Notes: generated by a model from the letters alone, not told the origin. DNA of 40,359 bases from Akkermansiaceae bacterium (GCA_021202525.1 JAJQCV010000017.1:1-40359), one strand, 5' to 3'. Positions 25,982-34,523 are shown, numbered from the stretch's first letter. Numbers and translations are program-made.

Positions 25982-26413
25982 TTACTTACAGGCATTCCCC
26001 TCTTTTGAAAAGCCTGAAATCAGGCATTCCTTCTCCGCCTCTGAAATAGCCTGCGGCTTGCCGCCCCTCCCCACCCGGACGACGACGTACCTTCCCTGCA
26101 TCACGGGGCGTTCCGAATGGAACACCGCAAATCTCCATTCCAGGGAGCTGGTTCCCACATGGCCCAGGCTCAACTCAATGCTCAGCCAGTCGCCCAGCCC
26201 GGCGGAACTGGAATAATCCACCTCCACATGCACACGGGGCCAGCCGCAATCCGGGGAAAGCACCTCCAGCCCGCGGGAGCGCAGGTACTCATGCTCCACT
26301 TCCTCTACCAGGCAAAGCAGCCGGGTAAAATGGGCCACGCCGGAAGCGTCCGTATCGTGAAAGGCTACTTGGCGTGTTCTGACAAAGGGCATGCAGGGGT
26401 GGTTTTCATCCAT
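25982..26413 (-). CDS. Hotdog-fold acyl-CoA thioesterase (4HBT family)
   Basis: This 143-residue single-domain hotdog protein carries the 4-hydroxybenzoyl-CoA thioesterase signature VAFHDTDASGVAHF, in which the second Asp is the expected catalytic residue, followed by the long helix LLCLVEEVEHEYLRSRG. Proteins like this include YbgC and 1,4-dihydroxy-2-naphthoyl-CoA hydrolase of menaquinone synthesis; which acyl-CoA it takes is not visible. I chose ATG 26413; the frame runs to 26467, and a further ATG lies just inside. It is followed by gpmI after five bases, which says little about function. Confidence 0.8.
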   Translation of the reverse strand: MDENHPCMPFVRTRQVAFHDTDASGVAHFTRLLCLVEEVEHEYLRSRGLEVLSPDCGWPRVHVEVDYSSSAGLGDWLSIELSLGHVGTSSLEWRFAVFHSERPVMQGRYVVVRVGRGGKPQAISEAEKECLISGFSKEGNACK

Positions 26414-26459
26414 GCCGTTATCCTGCCCCCCTTTCCGGAAACATGTCCAGACGTAAATG

Positions 26460-26494
26460 TGCGACAATATGTCACATCCGCTTGATTTGCGACA
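26460..26494 (+). promoter_or_regulatory. Possible regulator-binding repeats before the histidine kinase
   Basis: TGCGACA occurs at 26460-26466 and again at 26488-26494, 28 bases apart, and GACA-ATA-TGTC (26463-26473) is an inverted repeat. The second copy lies inside the promoter spacer. Repeats placed upstream of and within a promoter suggest autoregulation, for either the plus-strand kinase operon or the divergent thioesterase gene. Confidence 0.4.
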
Positions 26495-26510
26495 TACTTC
26501 CCTTTATACA
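26482..26510 (+). promoter_or_regulatory. Probable promoter of the kinase-regulator operon
   Basis: TTGATT (26482-26487) and TATACA (26505-26510) are exactly 17 bases apart, each with four consensus matches. Transcription would start near 26517, downstream of the alternative GTG start at 26513, which supports the ATG at 26543. Confidence 0.5.
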
Positions 26511-26542
26511 TAGTGCAAGCCCGGAAGGGATACGGCGCCGCC

Positions 26543-27694
26543 ATGAAGAAGGACACCATCGACAAACTGATCGACCGCATCGACCATATCAAGGAGGAGG
26601 ACCTCCAGCGCTTCTTCGTCAAGCTGGCGGAACAACAGGGCTTCTTCCAGCAGGTGTTCGAATCCATCCAGGAAGGGCTGATCCTGCTGGACAGCAAGGG
26701 GAAAATCCTGTTCGTCAACCAGGCGGCGCTCAAACTCTTCGACAAGGAGCCCGAATATATCACGCCGGAGGACTTCTGCATCTTCCTGGGGCGCGACTGC
26801 TCCTGGAACACGGTCCAGCAAAGCCATACCGCCGTTTCCCGGGATGTGGAAATCTTCTACCCGGAGCACAAATTCCTGAACATTTTCATCTCCCCCATCG
26901 GCAACAAAAACCAAGGGCATCTTATACTCATCCGCGATGAAACTCCCCAACAGAAGAGCAATGCGGAAAACATTGAGGCGGAACGGCTCAATGCGCTGAC
27001 CCTGCTGGCTGCCGGCGTGGCCCATGAAATAGGCAACCCCCTCAACTCCATCGGCCTCCATCTCCAACTCCTCGCCCGGAAGGCGAAAAAACTGCCGCCG
27101 GAATACCGGAATGACTTTGAAGAACTGCTGAAAACAGCGGAAGGAGAAACCACCCGCCTGGACGTTATCCTGAAACAATTCCTCCAGGCCATCCGCCCCA
27201 CCAAACCCATCCGGGAACCCCACAACATTGAAGACATCATCATGGACGTCCTCAAACTGCTGGAACCGGAAATCCGGCAACGCGGTATCCAGATCAACAC
27301 GGAACTTCAAACCGGATTGCCCATCCTCAGCCTGGACCCCGTGCAGATCAAACAGGTATTCTACAACCTGATCAAAAATGCCTATCAGGCCATTCCTCCG
27401 GCAGGGGGAACCATCCTGATCAAAAGCGGCTATACGGATGACAGCGTATTCGTCACCGTGGCGGACACGGGCTGCGGCATCTCCCCGGAAGTCATGGGCA
27501 GCATTTACGAGCCCTTCCTGACCACCAAATCCACCGGCTCCGGCCTGGGCCTGCTCATCGTCCGCCGCATCGTCAAGGAGCACGGCGGTTCCATCACCCT
27601 CGCCAGCCAGCCGGGCCAGGGAACCACCTTCACGGTATTCCTGCCGCGCGTGGAACGCACCATTCGCCTCCTGCCCCCCTCCGTGCCGTCATGA
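26543..27694 (+). CDS. Soluble PAS-domain sensor histidine kinase
   Basis: This 383-residue kinase has no membrane segment, so it should sense a cytoplasmic signal. A PAS domain lies at about residues 30-135 (ESIQEGLILLDSKGKILFVNQAA). The phosphoacceptor is H161 in GVAHEIGNPLNS, the NtrB-type H box. The ATP-binding domain follows with NLIKNAYQAI (N box), DTGCGIS (G1) and GSGLGLLIV (G2). It is paired with an NtrC-type regulator through an ATGA overlap, so it should phosphorylate that regulator. The signal is unknown; the PAS domain shows no obvious heme or flavin motif to my eye. Confidence 0.92.
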   Translation: MKKDTIDKLIDRIDHIKEEDLQRFFVKLAEQQGFFQQVFESIQEGLILLDSKGKILFVNQAALKLFDKEPEYITPEDFCIFLGRDCSWNTVQQSHTAVSRDVEIFYPEHKFLNIFISPIGNKNQGHLILIRDETPQQKSNAENIEAERLNALTLLAAGVAHEIGNPLNSIGLHLQLLARKAKKLPPEYRNDFEELLKTAEGETTRLDVILKQFLQAIRPTKPIREPHNIEDIIMDVLKLLEPEIRQRGIQINTELQTGLPILSLDPVQIKQVFYNLIKNAYQAIPPAGGTILIKSGYTDDSVFVTVADTGCGISPEVMGSIYEPFLTTKSTGSGLGLLIVRRIVKEHGGSITLASQPGQGTTFTVFLPRVERTIRLLPPSVPS

Positions 27695-29094
27695 ACATGC
27701 CCGTCCTGTTGATCGTAGATGATGAAAAACCCACACGCGACGCCCTGCGCATGGGGTTTCAGGATGATTATGAAGTATACACCGCCTCCAATCTTTCCCA
27801 GGCCGTCACCCTCATGCAGGAGGAATCTCCGGACCTGGTGCTCACGGACCTGCGGCTGGGAGGGGAAAGCGGCATGGACGTGCTCAAATCCGCCGCCGCC
27901 CTGCCCCATCCTCCCAAAAGCATCATGATGACTGCCTACGGTTCCGTGGATGCCGCCGTGGAAGCCATGAAACAGGGAGCCTACGATTTTGTCACCAAGC
28001 CCCTGAACCTGGACGCCGTGGAAATGGTGCTCAAACGCGCCCTGCATACCCGGAATCTGGAAACCGCCAACCACGAACTCACCTCCCGCATCCAGGCTGA
28101 CTCCGGACTGCAAAAACTGCTGGGCCGTTCCACCGTCATGGAGCATGTATTCTCCATGATACGCCAGGTAGCCCCCAGCAAAACGACGGTGCTGATCGAA
28201 GGGGAAAGCGGAACCGGGAAAGAGCTCGTGGCCCAGGCCATCCATTCCCTTTCCGGAAGGCCGGAAAACAAATTCGTGGCCGTCAACTGCGCGGCTCTCT
28301 CCCCCCAGCTCCTGGAAAGCGAACTCTTCGGCCATGAAAAAGGCTCCTTCACCGGCGCCGCCCAACGGCGCATCGGCCGCTTTGAACAGGCGGACGGGGG
28401 TACCATCTTTCTGGATGAAATCGGGGAAATAGACGCAAGCACGCAGGTCAAGCTGCTGCGTGTACTTTCCGAACGGACGATAGAACGGGTAGGCTCCAAC
28501 ACGCCCATTCCCGTAAATGTCCGCGTCATCGCCGCTACGAACAAATCCCTCAAGCAACTCGTCCAGGAAGGCAAATTCCGGGAAGACCTCTACTTCCGCC
28601 TGAATGTGGTTCACATCCAGATGCCTCCCCTCCGGGACCGCAGGGAAGACGTAGCTCTGCTGGCGGCGGCATTCCTCAAGGAATTCGCACGGGAAAACAA
28701 CAAGGAACTCAAACCCCTTTCCCCGGAAGCCCTTCATGCCGTACGGAACTACCTCTGGCCCGGCAACGTCCGGGAACTGCGCACGGCCATGGAGCACGGT
28801 GTGGTCATGTGCAACTCGGACCGGATAGAACTCCAGCACCTCCCTCCTCAGCTTCAGGCGGCATCATCCCCCCCGGTTGCCGGGAAGACCTCCGGAGACC
28901 CGCCCCCGAACAATGGGGACAACAAACAGAATGGGCTTGTCCCGCACGGGCTTTTGAATTTATCCTTGCTTGAACGGAACCCTATCCGGCAGGCTCTTGC
29001 CCAATCCAACGGCAACAGAACGGCAGCGGCCCTTCTGCTGGGCATCAGCCGCCGCACGCTTCAACGCAAATTACAAGAACTCCAAGACATATGA
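27691..29094 (+). CDS. NtrC-family sigma54-dependent response regulator
   Basis: This 467-residue regulator has three domains. The receiver (residues 1-120) has VDDE and the phosphoacceptor D53 in LTDLRLGG. The AAA+ domain (about 140-370) has Walker A GESGTGKE (171-178), GSFTGA (218-223) in place of the consensus GAFTGA, and Walker B TIFLDEIGE. A Fis-type helix-turn-helix ends the protein (NRTAAALLLGISRRTLQRKL). It should activate sigma54 RNA polymerase at distant genes after phosphorylation by the kinase encoded just before it. The start overlaps the kinase stop, and its own stop overlaps the next start, both as ATGA. No clear sigma54 promoter is visible in this window. Confidence 0.95.
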   Translation: MNMPVLLIVDDEKPTRDALRMGFQDDYEVYTASNLSQAVTLMQEESPDLVLTDLRLGGESGMDVLKSAAALPHPPKSIMMTAYGSVDAAVEAMKQGAYDFVTKPLNLDAVEMVLKRALHTRNLETANHELTSRIQADSGLQKLLGRSTVMEHVFSMIRQVAPSKTTVLIEGESGTGKELVAQAIHSLSGRPENKFVAVNCAALSPQLLESELFGHEKGSFTGAAQRRIGRFEQADGGTIFLDEIGEIDASTQVKLLRVLSERTIERVGSNTPIPVNVRVIAATNKSLKQLVQEGKFREDLYFRLNVVHIQMPPLRDRREDVALLAAAFLKEFARENNKELKPLSPEALHAVRNYLWPGNVRELRTAMEHGVVMCNSDRIELQHLPPQLQAASSPPVAGKTSGDPPPNNGDNKQNGLVPHGLLNLSLLERNPIRQALAQSNGNRTAAALLLGISRRTLQRKLQELQDI

Positions 29095-30971
29095 ATCCGC
29101 CTAACACAGGCTCCCGCGCACCGTTCTTCATTGTTCTCATCCTGTTGCTGGTCATCACGGGGGTTCAATTCTTCTTCAACTTCCGCGGCCTGTCGTCGGA
29201 CGCCGCCATGGACCAGGCCCAGATCGCCCGCAACGTAGCGCGGGGAGATGGCCTGACCACCCACAGAATCCGTCCCATCCAGCTCATTGCGGACAGCAGC
29301 CAGTCCGGACTCAATCCTCTCCTTTCCGACGCCCAGCTCCGGGAGCAGGAAGCCATCCTGGCAGGCCAGGGGAAAAGCCTGGTGGACGCAGAAAAATTCT
29401 CTCCCTACAAGCTCCGTGACACGCGCTATGCTCCGCTGAACATTCTGGTGGAAGCGGCCGTATTTAAATTGGCGGGCATACACACCTATGAACTCTGGAA
29501 AATGACCGGAGACTCCATGATCTACCTGCCGGACCGCATCGTGGCCGCCGTCTCCGCCATTTTCTTCATCCTTTCCGTCCTGAGCTGCTACTACGTGCTC
29601 CGCAGAATGTTTGACACCACCATCGCTAGCTTTACCTGCCTGACGATGATCTTCAGCAATCTGTTCCTGCAATATGCCACCAGCGGACTCCCGCAGATGC
29701 TGATGCTCTTCTTCTTCACATGGGGCGTTCACTTCCTGTACACCGCACTGGTCAACGACCAGGAAAACCGCAAATTCCTGTGGCCCGTCGTCTTCAGCGC
29801 CATTTGCTTTTCCTGCGTCTGCCTGGCGGGATGGATCGGCCTCTGGCCCATGGCCGGCTTCCTGCTCTTCGTGGGCATCCGCTTCAAGCCGCACGGGCTC
29901 TACTGTCTTCCCGTCCTGGCGGTCCTGCTGCTCTTCCTGGCCTATCCCGTCTATATAAACAAAACCACCAGCGGCAGCGTCTTCGGAACCGCCTTCTATA
30001 CCATCTGCACCGGCCTTCTGGGTTCGGAAAGCACAGCCATGAAGGCACTTGTCTTCGGAAACATACCCATCGGCGCACAAACGGCCGTCACATCCATCAT
30101 CAACAATATCATTACCCAGGGAGACATTCTTTATGAAAACCTGGGGCATCTCCCCCTGGCCCTCGTCTTCCTGCTGGCCCTGCTGCACACATTCAAAAAG
30201 AAACCCGTTAACCAAGCCAAATGGGGTATCTTCTCCATGTGGTGCCTGGCTACGGTGGGCATGGCCCTATACACGGCTAACAAGACGGGAATCTCCATCG
30301 GGCAGATTCAGATACTCTTCTCCCCCTTCTTTACGGCATTTGGTACGGCATTCGTCCTCAATCTGATTGCCAGGCATTCCAAGGAAGCGGCTCCCGTCCT
30401 GCGCGGCGGCGTCCTTCTCCTGGCGCTGCTGGTCACGGCGCTCCCCCTCCTGCTCAGCCTGCCCCAGATCGTTAGAGTCGGCATCCTGACGGCCCACCGG
30501 GGCATTCCCGCATGGCCTCCGTACTATCCGCTGGGCATCAGCCAGGAAGTGCGCAACCAAACCCAGCCCGGGGACTTCATCCTCACGGACCAGCCGGCGG
30601 CCGTCAGCTGGTACGCGGACAGGAAAACCCTTGATATCCCCAGCCTTGTCTCCCATTTCACCACGCTGGAACGCGTCCTGTCATTCCACGGCGGCAAGGT
30701 AGGCAGCATCCTGGTCACACCTTCCTCCACCATGGGTAAGGACATACGGGCCGTATCCGGCTATTACGGGGAATTCACACCCCTTGTCCTGGAAGGCTCC
30801 GTCCTCGGCCAGACGAGGGACAAAAACCCCGTATACCTCTTCAACCACAGCAGTGCCCTCTCCAAACTGGTCGAGCGCTTCGGCCAGTCAGACTCCCGCC
30901 AATTCATCATGGGCGCGGACATGATCCTTTACAGGGACCTTCAGCAACCCGGTCCCGCACTTCAAGATTAA
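29091..30971 (+). CDS. Polytopic membrane protein, GT-C glycosyltransferase-like
   Basis: This 626-residue protein has about ten to twelve membrane segments, starting at residue 10. The first external loop contains SSDAAMDQAQIARNVARGDG, which resembles the acidic loop of GT-C enzymes that use polyprenyl-phosphate sugars (ArnT and PMT type), where an aspartate is catalytic. The C-terminal part (from about 480) is soluble and would face the periplasm. It may add a sugar to lipid, protein or a surface polymer; no substrate can be named. It overlaps the regulator stop by an ATGA junction, so it is translationally coupled to the two-component system. Confidence 0.68.
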   Translation: MNPPNTGSRAPFFIVLILLLVITGVQFFFNFRGLSSDAAMDQAQIARNVARGDGLTTHRIRPIQLIADSSQSGLNPLLSDAQLREQEAILAGQGKSLVDAEKFSPYKLRDTRYAPLNILVEAAVFKLAGIHTYELWKMTGDSMIYLPDRIVAAVSAIFFILSVLSCYYVLRRMFDTTIASFTCLTMIFSNLFLQYATSGLPQMLMLFFFTWGVHFLYTALVNDQENRKFLWPVVFSAICFSCVCLAGWIGLWPMAGFLLFVGIRFKPHGLYCLPVLAVLLLFLAYPVYINKTTSGSVFGTAFYTICTGLLGSESTAMKALVFGNIPIGAQTAVTSIINNIITQGDILYENLGHLPLALVFLLALLHTFKKKPVNQAKWGIFSMWCLATVGMALYTANKTGISIGQIQILFSPFFTAFGTAFVLNLIARHSKEAAPVLRGGVLLLALLVTALPLLLSLPQIVRVGILTAHRGIPAWPPYYPLGISQEVRNQTQPGDFILTDQPAAVSWYADRKTLDIPSLVSHFTTLERVLSFHGGKVGSILVTPSSTMGKDIRAVSGYYGEFTPLVLEGSVLGQTRDKNPVYLFNHSSALSKLVERFGQSDSRQFIMGADMILYRDLQQPGPALQD

Positions 30972-30980
30972 CCAATCCAT

Positions 30981-31250
30981 ATGGCCAAACAACGGAAAAA
31001 CTCCCCCGGATTTGAAGAATCCGTAGCCCGCCTGGAAGAAATCATCAGGCTGACGGAAGCCCCCGTCACAGAGCTGGAAGACATGATCGCCCTCGTGGAA
31101 GAGGGCAACAAGCTCATACGCCACTGCCGCGGCATTCTTCACAATGCGGAACTTCGCATCCAGACCCTCAGCAACCCGGAAACCGCCCAGGAAAAACAGG
31201 ACGGTGCGGAACCAGACGACCCAGACGCTAATGAATTCTCCCTCACCTGA
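30981..31250 (+). CDS. xseB: Exodeoxyribonuclease VII small subunit
   Basis: This 89-residue protein has the XseB pattern: FEESVARLEEIIRLTE, then VTELEDMIALVEEGNKLIRHC and a second helix, which form the helical hairpin that coats the XseA subunit. A short acidic tail follows. It starts nine bases after the membrane-protein gene, and its last 20 bases overlap the start of dxs. XseB-dxs adjacency is common in bacteria. The large subunit gene is not in the window. Confidence 0.9.
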   Translation: MAKQRKNSPGFEESVARLEEIIRLTEAPVTELEDMIALVEEGNKLIRHCRGILHNAELRIQTLSNPETAQEKQDGAEPDDPDANEFSLT

Positions 31251-33126
31251 ATTGCCGGAACTGCTGGGCAGCATACATAACCATGCAGACCTCATGCAGA
31301 TCCCGGAGGCGGAGCTCCCCCGGCTGGCTGAAGAAATCCGCTCCACCCTGATCCAGTCCCTTGCCGTCACCGGCGGCCATCTGGGACCCAATTTGGGAGT
31401 GGTGGAACTAAGCATCGCCCTCCACCGCGTCTTTGAAACCCCCCGGGACAAAATCATCTTTGACGTTTCCCACCAGGCCTATGTCCATAAAATGCTCACA
31501 GGCCGCGCCGAACAAATTCATACCATCCGCCAGTACCAGGGCCTGTCCGGATTTGCGAAAATGTCGGAATCCCCCCATGACTCCTATGGGGCGGGCCACG
31601 CGGGTACGGCCCTCTCCGCGGCGCTGGGCATGTGCGCGGCCCGTGACCTCAAAGGGGAGGACTACCACGTGGTCGCCGTCGCCGGAGACGCAGCCTTCAC
31701 CTGCGGCACCACACTGGAGGCTCTCAACAACATCAGCCAGACCACCAGGCGCTACATAACCATTCTGAACGACAACGAATGGGCCATTGACAAAAACGTG
31801 GGAGCCCTGGCCAAATACTTCAACTCCCTGCAAACCTCGGAAACCTTCTCCTGGCTGAGGGACAAGACCGCCTCCTTCATTGAAAAACTCGGAGGAACCC
31901 AGGCCAAGGAATTCGCATTCAAGCTGGAAGGCACCACCAAAAACCTCATCTTTCCCTCCCTGCTGTTCAACAAATTCGGTCTGCGCTACTTCGGTCCCCT
32001 GAACGGGCACGACATCCCCACGCTGCTCCGCACACTGAACTACATCAGGGCCCTGATCGAGCCCGTCATCCTGCACGTAGTCACCCAAAAAGGACTGGGT
32101 TACCAGCCCGCCCTGGACAACCCCACGAAATTCCACGGACTGGGCTCGTACTGCGTGCACGACGGGGAAACGCAGGGTCCCCCCACGCCCACCTTCTCCC
32201 AAATCTTCGGCTCCACGCTGGTGGACATGGCGAAACAGGACGAATCCATCACGGCCATCACGGCGGCCATGGCCAGCGGAACCAAGCTGGACCTGTTCAA
32301 GGAAGCCTTCCCCAAACGCTATTTTGACGTAGGCATCGCGGAAGAACATGGCGCCCTGTTCGCCTGCGGCCTGGCGGCGGAAGGCATGAAACCCTACGTA
32401 GCCATCTACTCCACCTTCATGCAGCGCTGCGTGGACATGATCCAGCATGATGCGGCCCTTCAAAAACTCCCTGTGCGCTTCTGTATGGACAGGGCCGGAC
32501 TCTCCCCCGACGACGGACCCACCCACCACGGCCTGTTTGACATCGCCATGATCCGCAGCATTCCAGACGTCGTCTTCATGCAGCCCAAGGATGAAGCGGA
32601 ATTCGTCCACATGCTCCGCACCATGAACCATTACCAGAACGGCCCCACCGTCATCCGCTATCCCAGGGGATGCGGCTCCGGCGTACCCCTTCCCGCCACG
32701 GCGGAAATCCTGCCCATCGGCAAGGCGGAAGTGCTTCAAACAGGGAACGACGTCCTCCTCGTTTCCCTGGGTACCATGATCGGAATCGCCCGGGACACGG
32801 CCACGCTCCTGGAAGAACGCGGCTACAGCGTCACCCTGGTCAACGCCCGTTTCATCAAGCCGCTTGACGACGAATGCATCCGCCTCCACGCCTCCCGCAG
32901 CAAAGTAGTCTGCACCTTTGAAGACCACTCCATCCGCGGCGGATTCAACTCTGCCGTCCTGGAATCCCTGGAAGCCGGAGAAATCACCATTCCCGTGGAA
33001 GCCATCGCATGGCCGGACCAATTCATCGAACACGGCTCGGAATCCATTCTCAGAAAAAAATATGGACTCACGGCTGAAGCCGCGCTACAAAAAATTATTC
33101 CTCATTTGATCCCCAATCCTCAATGA
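31231..33126 (+). CDS. dxs: 1-deoxy-D-xylulose-5-phosphate synthase
   Basis: This enzyme joins pyruvate and glyceraldehyde 3-phosphate, the first step of the MEP isoprenoid pathway, using thiamine diphosphate. The 631-residue protein aligns by eye with DXS throughout: GGHLGPNLGVVELSIALH, SHQAYVHKMLTGR, GAGHAGTALSAALGM, NDNEWAI, the catalytic-glutamate region VGIAEEHGALFACGLA, STFMQRCVDMI, HDAALQKLPV, and IRYPRG. The thiamine-binding GDG motif reads G152-D153-A154. The start at 31231 lies inside xseB; the frame opens earlier but reads through unrelated sequence. The product feeds prenyl donors for, among others, UbiA-type enzymes. Confidence 0.95.
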   Translation: MNSPSPELPELLGSIHNHADLMQIPEAELPRLAEEIRSTLIQSLAVTGGHLGPNLGVVELSIALHRVFETPRDKIIFDVSHQAYVHKMLTGRAEQIHTIRQYQGLSGFAKMSESPHDSYGAGHAGTALSAALGMCAARDLKGEDYHVVAVAGDAAFTCGTTLEALNNISQTTRRYITILNDNEWAIDKNVGALAKYFNSLQTSETFSWLRDKTASFIEKLGGTQAKEFAFKLEGTTKNLIFPSLLFNKFGLRYFGPLNGHDIPTLLRTLNYIRALIEPVILHVVTQKGLGYQPALDNPTKFHGLGSYCVHDGETQGPPTPTFSQIFGSTLVDMAKQDESITAITAAMASGTKLDLFKEAFPKRYFDVGIAEEHGALFACGLAAEGMKPYVAIYSTFMQRCVDMIQHDAALQKLPVRFCMDRAGLSPDDGPTHHGLFDIAMIRSIPDVVFMQPKDEAEFVHMLRTMNHYQNGPTVIRYPRGCGSGVPLPATAEILPIGKAEVLQTGNDVLLVSLGTMIGIARDTATLLEERGYSVTLVNARFIKPLDDECIRLHASRSKVVCTFEDHSIRGGFNSAVLESLEAGEITIPVEAIAWPDQFIEHGSESILRKKYGLTAEAALQKIIPHLIPNPQ

Positions 33127-33902
33127 AAGCCTTCATCTTTCTCATCGCAGCCCTGACTCTTGCCGTACCCCACGCCTTCTCCCAACAACAGGAAGCCGCT
33201 GCACAGGCACCCGCCTGGGTCCGGAAATTCAACACCCTGCCGGAAGAAACCAGAAAACAATACATCGGAAAATTCCAGGAGGCCGAACGGTTCTTTGCAC
33301 AGAAAAGAACTTTGGAAAGCCTCTTCTCCCTCCTGGAACTGGAAAAAATCTTTGACGGCAACCCCGGATTGTACAACCTCCGCGGCGCCTGCTACATTGA
33401 AATCCGCAACATTGAAAAAGCGTTGGAAAACTTTGAAAAGGCGCTGGAACTGGACCCGCAAAACCTCACTGTCCAATTCAATCTGGCGGAAGCCCTCTAT
33501 GTGAGCCACGACTATGCCAAGGCTCTGAAAGCTTTCACGGAACTCCTGCCCCATTTCAAGAATACGGACAAAAACGGCATCATCCCTCTCCTTCAATTCA
33601 AGCGCTACATCTGTGCCCGCAAACTTGACAACCAGCCGCTCGCCAAAGAGCTGGAAGGCCTCTACGGCCCCATGGACGACACCCCTTACTACTACTGCAT
33701 CCAGGCAATCATGAAATATCTGGGAGGCGACCAGGAGACAGCCCAGGAACAGATCCTCTCCGCCTTCCGCATCTACCAGGGAACCAGTGCCCTCCAGGCC
33801 TTTACGGACGCCATGACGGAGGCCGGCATCCTGCCCTCTCCCTACGGGCAAACCGTCCCCAACCAGCCTGAAAAAACAGGGCTGGAAAAATCCCGTTCAT
33901 GA
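33123..33902 (+). CDS. Exported TPR-repeat protein
   Basis: This 259-residue protein has a signal peptide (MKAFIFLIAALTLAVPHAFS) with likely cleavage after Ser20. A Gln/Ala-rich segment follows, then two or three tetratricopeptide repeats at about residues 80-148 (LYNLRGACYIEIRNIEKALE, LTVQFNLAEALYVSHDYAKA). TPR domains bind other proteins; partner and role are unknown. It overlaps the dxs stop and the next start through ATGA junctions, so expression is coupled, but periplasmic location separates it from the cytoplasmic neighbours in function. Confidence 0.82.
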   Translation: MKAFIFLIAALTLAVPHAFSQQQEAAAQAPAWVRKFNTLPEETRKQYIGKFQEAERFFAQKRTLESLFSLLELEKIFDGNPGLYNLRGACYIEIRNIEKALENFEKALELDPQNLTVQFNLAEALYVSHDYAKALKAFTELLPHFKNTDKNGIIPLLQFKRYICARKLDNQPLAKELEGLYGPMDDTPYYYCIQAIMKYLGGDQETAQEQILSAFRIYQGTSALQAFTDAMTEAGILPSPYGQTVPNQPEKTGLEKSRS

Positions 33903-34426
33903 ATGCGGACGCCACCGTCCTCAAGCTCTACCCCCTGGGGGAAAACGGTCTGATCGTCGTCTGGTGCTCCGGGGAAGGCATCATCAGAACGGCGGCCAAG
34001 GGAGCCAGAAAACAATCCAGTCCCTTTGCCGGGCGGCTGGACCTCTTTTACCAGTGCCGCATGCAGTGGACGCCGGCGAAAAAGGGCGACCTGCACACGT
34101 TGACCACCGTGGACCTCATTTCCCCGCGCCTTTCCCTCCGCGAGGACTACTCCCGGCTTTCCGCGGCAGGTTACTTCGCGCGCCTGCTCCTCCAGATGCT
34201 GGAACCGGACACGCCCATTCCGGAATTCTACGATCTTCTGCAAAGGGCATACGCCTATCTGGAAAAAAACGTGCCTTCCGTGCGGGCGGTCCTCCACTTT
34301 GAACAGGAACTCGCCCGGCTGCACGGCATTTCCCACCCCGGAATTCCTGCACACGTCATTCTGAAATCCCACTTCGGCAAGCTTCCTCTGCAGCGGGAAA
34401 GACTCCTCTCCACCTTGAAAAACTGA
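33899..34426 (+). CDS. RecO-like DNA repair protein, short form
   Basis: This 175-residue protein begins with an OB-fold-like segment of the RecO type (ATVLKLYPLGENGLIVVWCS, then AKGARKQSSPFAGRLDLFYQC), followed by the helical middle region (LREDYSRLSAAGYFARLLLQML, HFEQELARLHGI). RecO loads RecA onto SSB-coated single-stranded DNA with RecR. Typical RecO has about 240 residues and often a four-cysteine zinc finger; this one ends early and lacks the finger. It may be a minimal lineage form or a shortened one. It is the last gene of the operon, starting in an ATGA overlap. Confidence 0.66.
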   Translation: MNADATVLKLYPLGENGLIVVWCSGEGIIRTAAKGARKQSSPFAGRLDLFYQCRMQWTPAKKGDLHTLTTVDLISPRLSLREDYSRLSAAGYFARLLLQMLEPDTPIPEFYDLLQRAYAYLEKNVPSVRAVLHFEQELARLHGISHPGIPAHVILKSHFGKLPLQRERLLSTLKN

Positions 34427-34488
34427 AAAGGTTTTCCATAAAGAAGTCCAGTAACTCAATGTGTCTGTCCACAAAAACAGCCACGCAC

Positions 34489-34515
34489 TGTGAAATTCTC
34501 AAATTAAATTTCACA
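34489..34515. terminator. Hairpin between convergent genes
   Basis: TGTGAAATT (34489-34497) and AATTTCACA (34507-34515) are perfect nine-base inverted arms around a nine-base loop. They lie between the convergent stops of the RecO-like gene and the AT-rich membrane-protein gene. It may act as a two-way terminator, though a T run is lacking. Confidence 0.45.
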
Positions 34516-34523
34516 ATTCATGG

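Noticed and set aside
24285-26216. Plus-strand open frame opposite gpmI and the thioesterase (643 codons)
   Set aside because: It crosses the gpmI terminator and two identified genes; the product shows no domain.
26470-26486. Sigma54-type (-24/-12) promoter before the kinase gene
   Set aside because: TGTCAC and CTTGA resemble the elements, but both essential dinucleotides (GG and GC) are changed, and a better sigma70-type pair overlaps.
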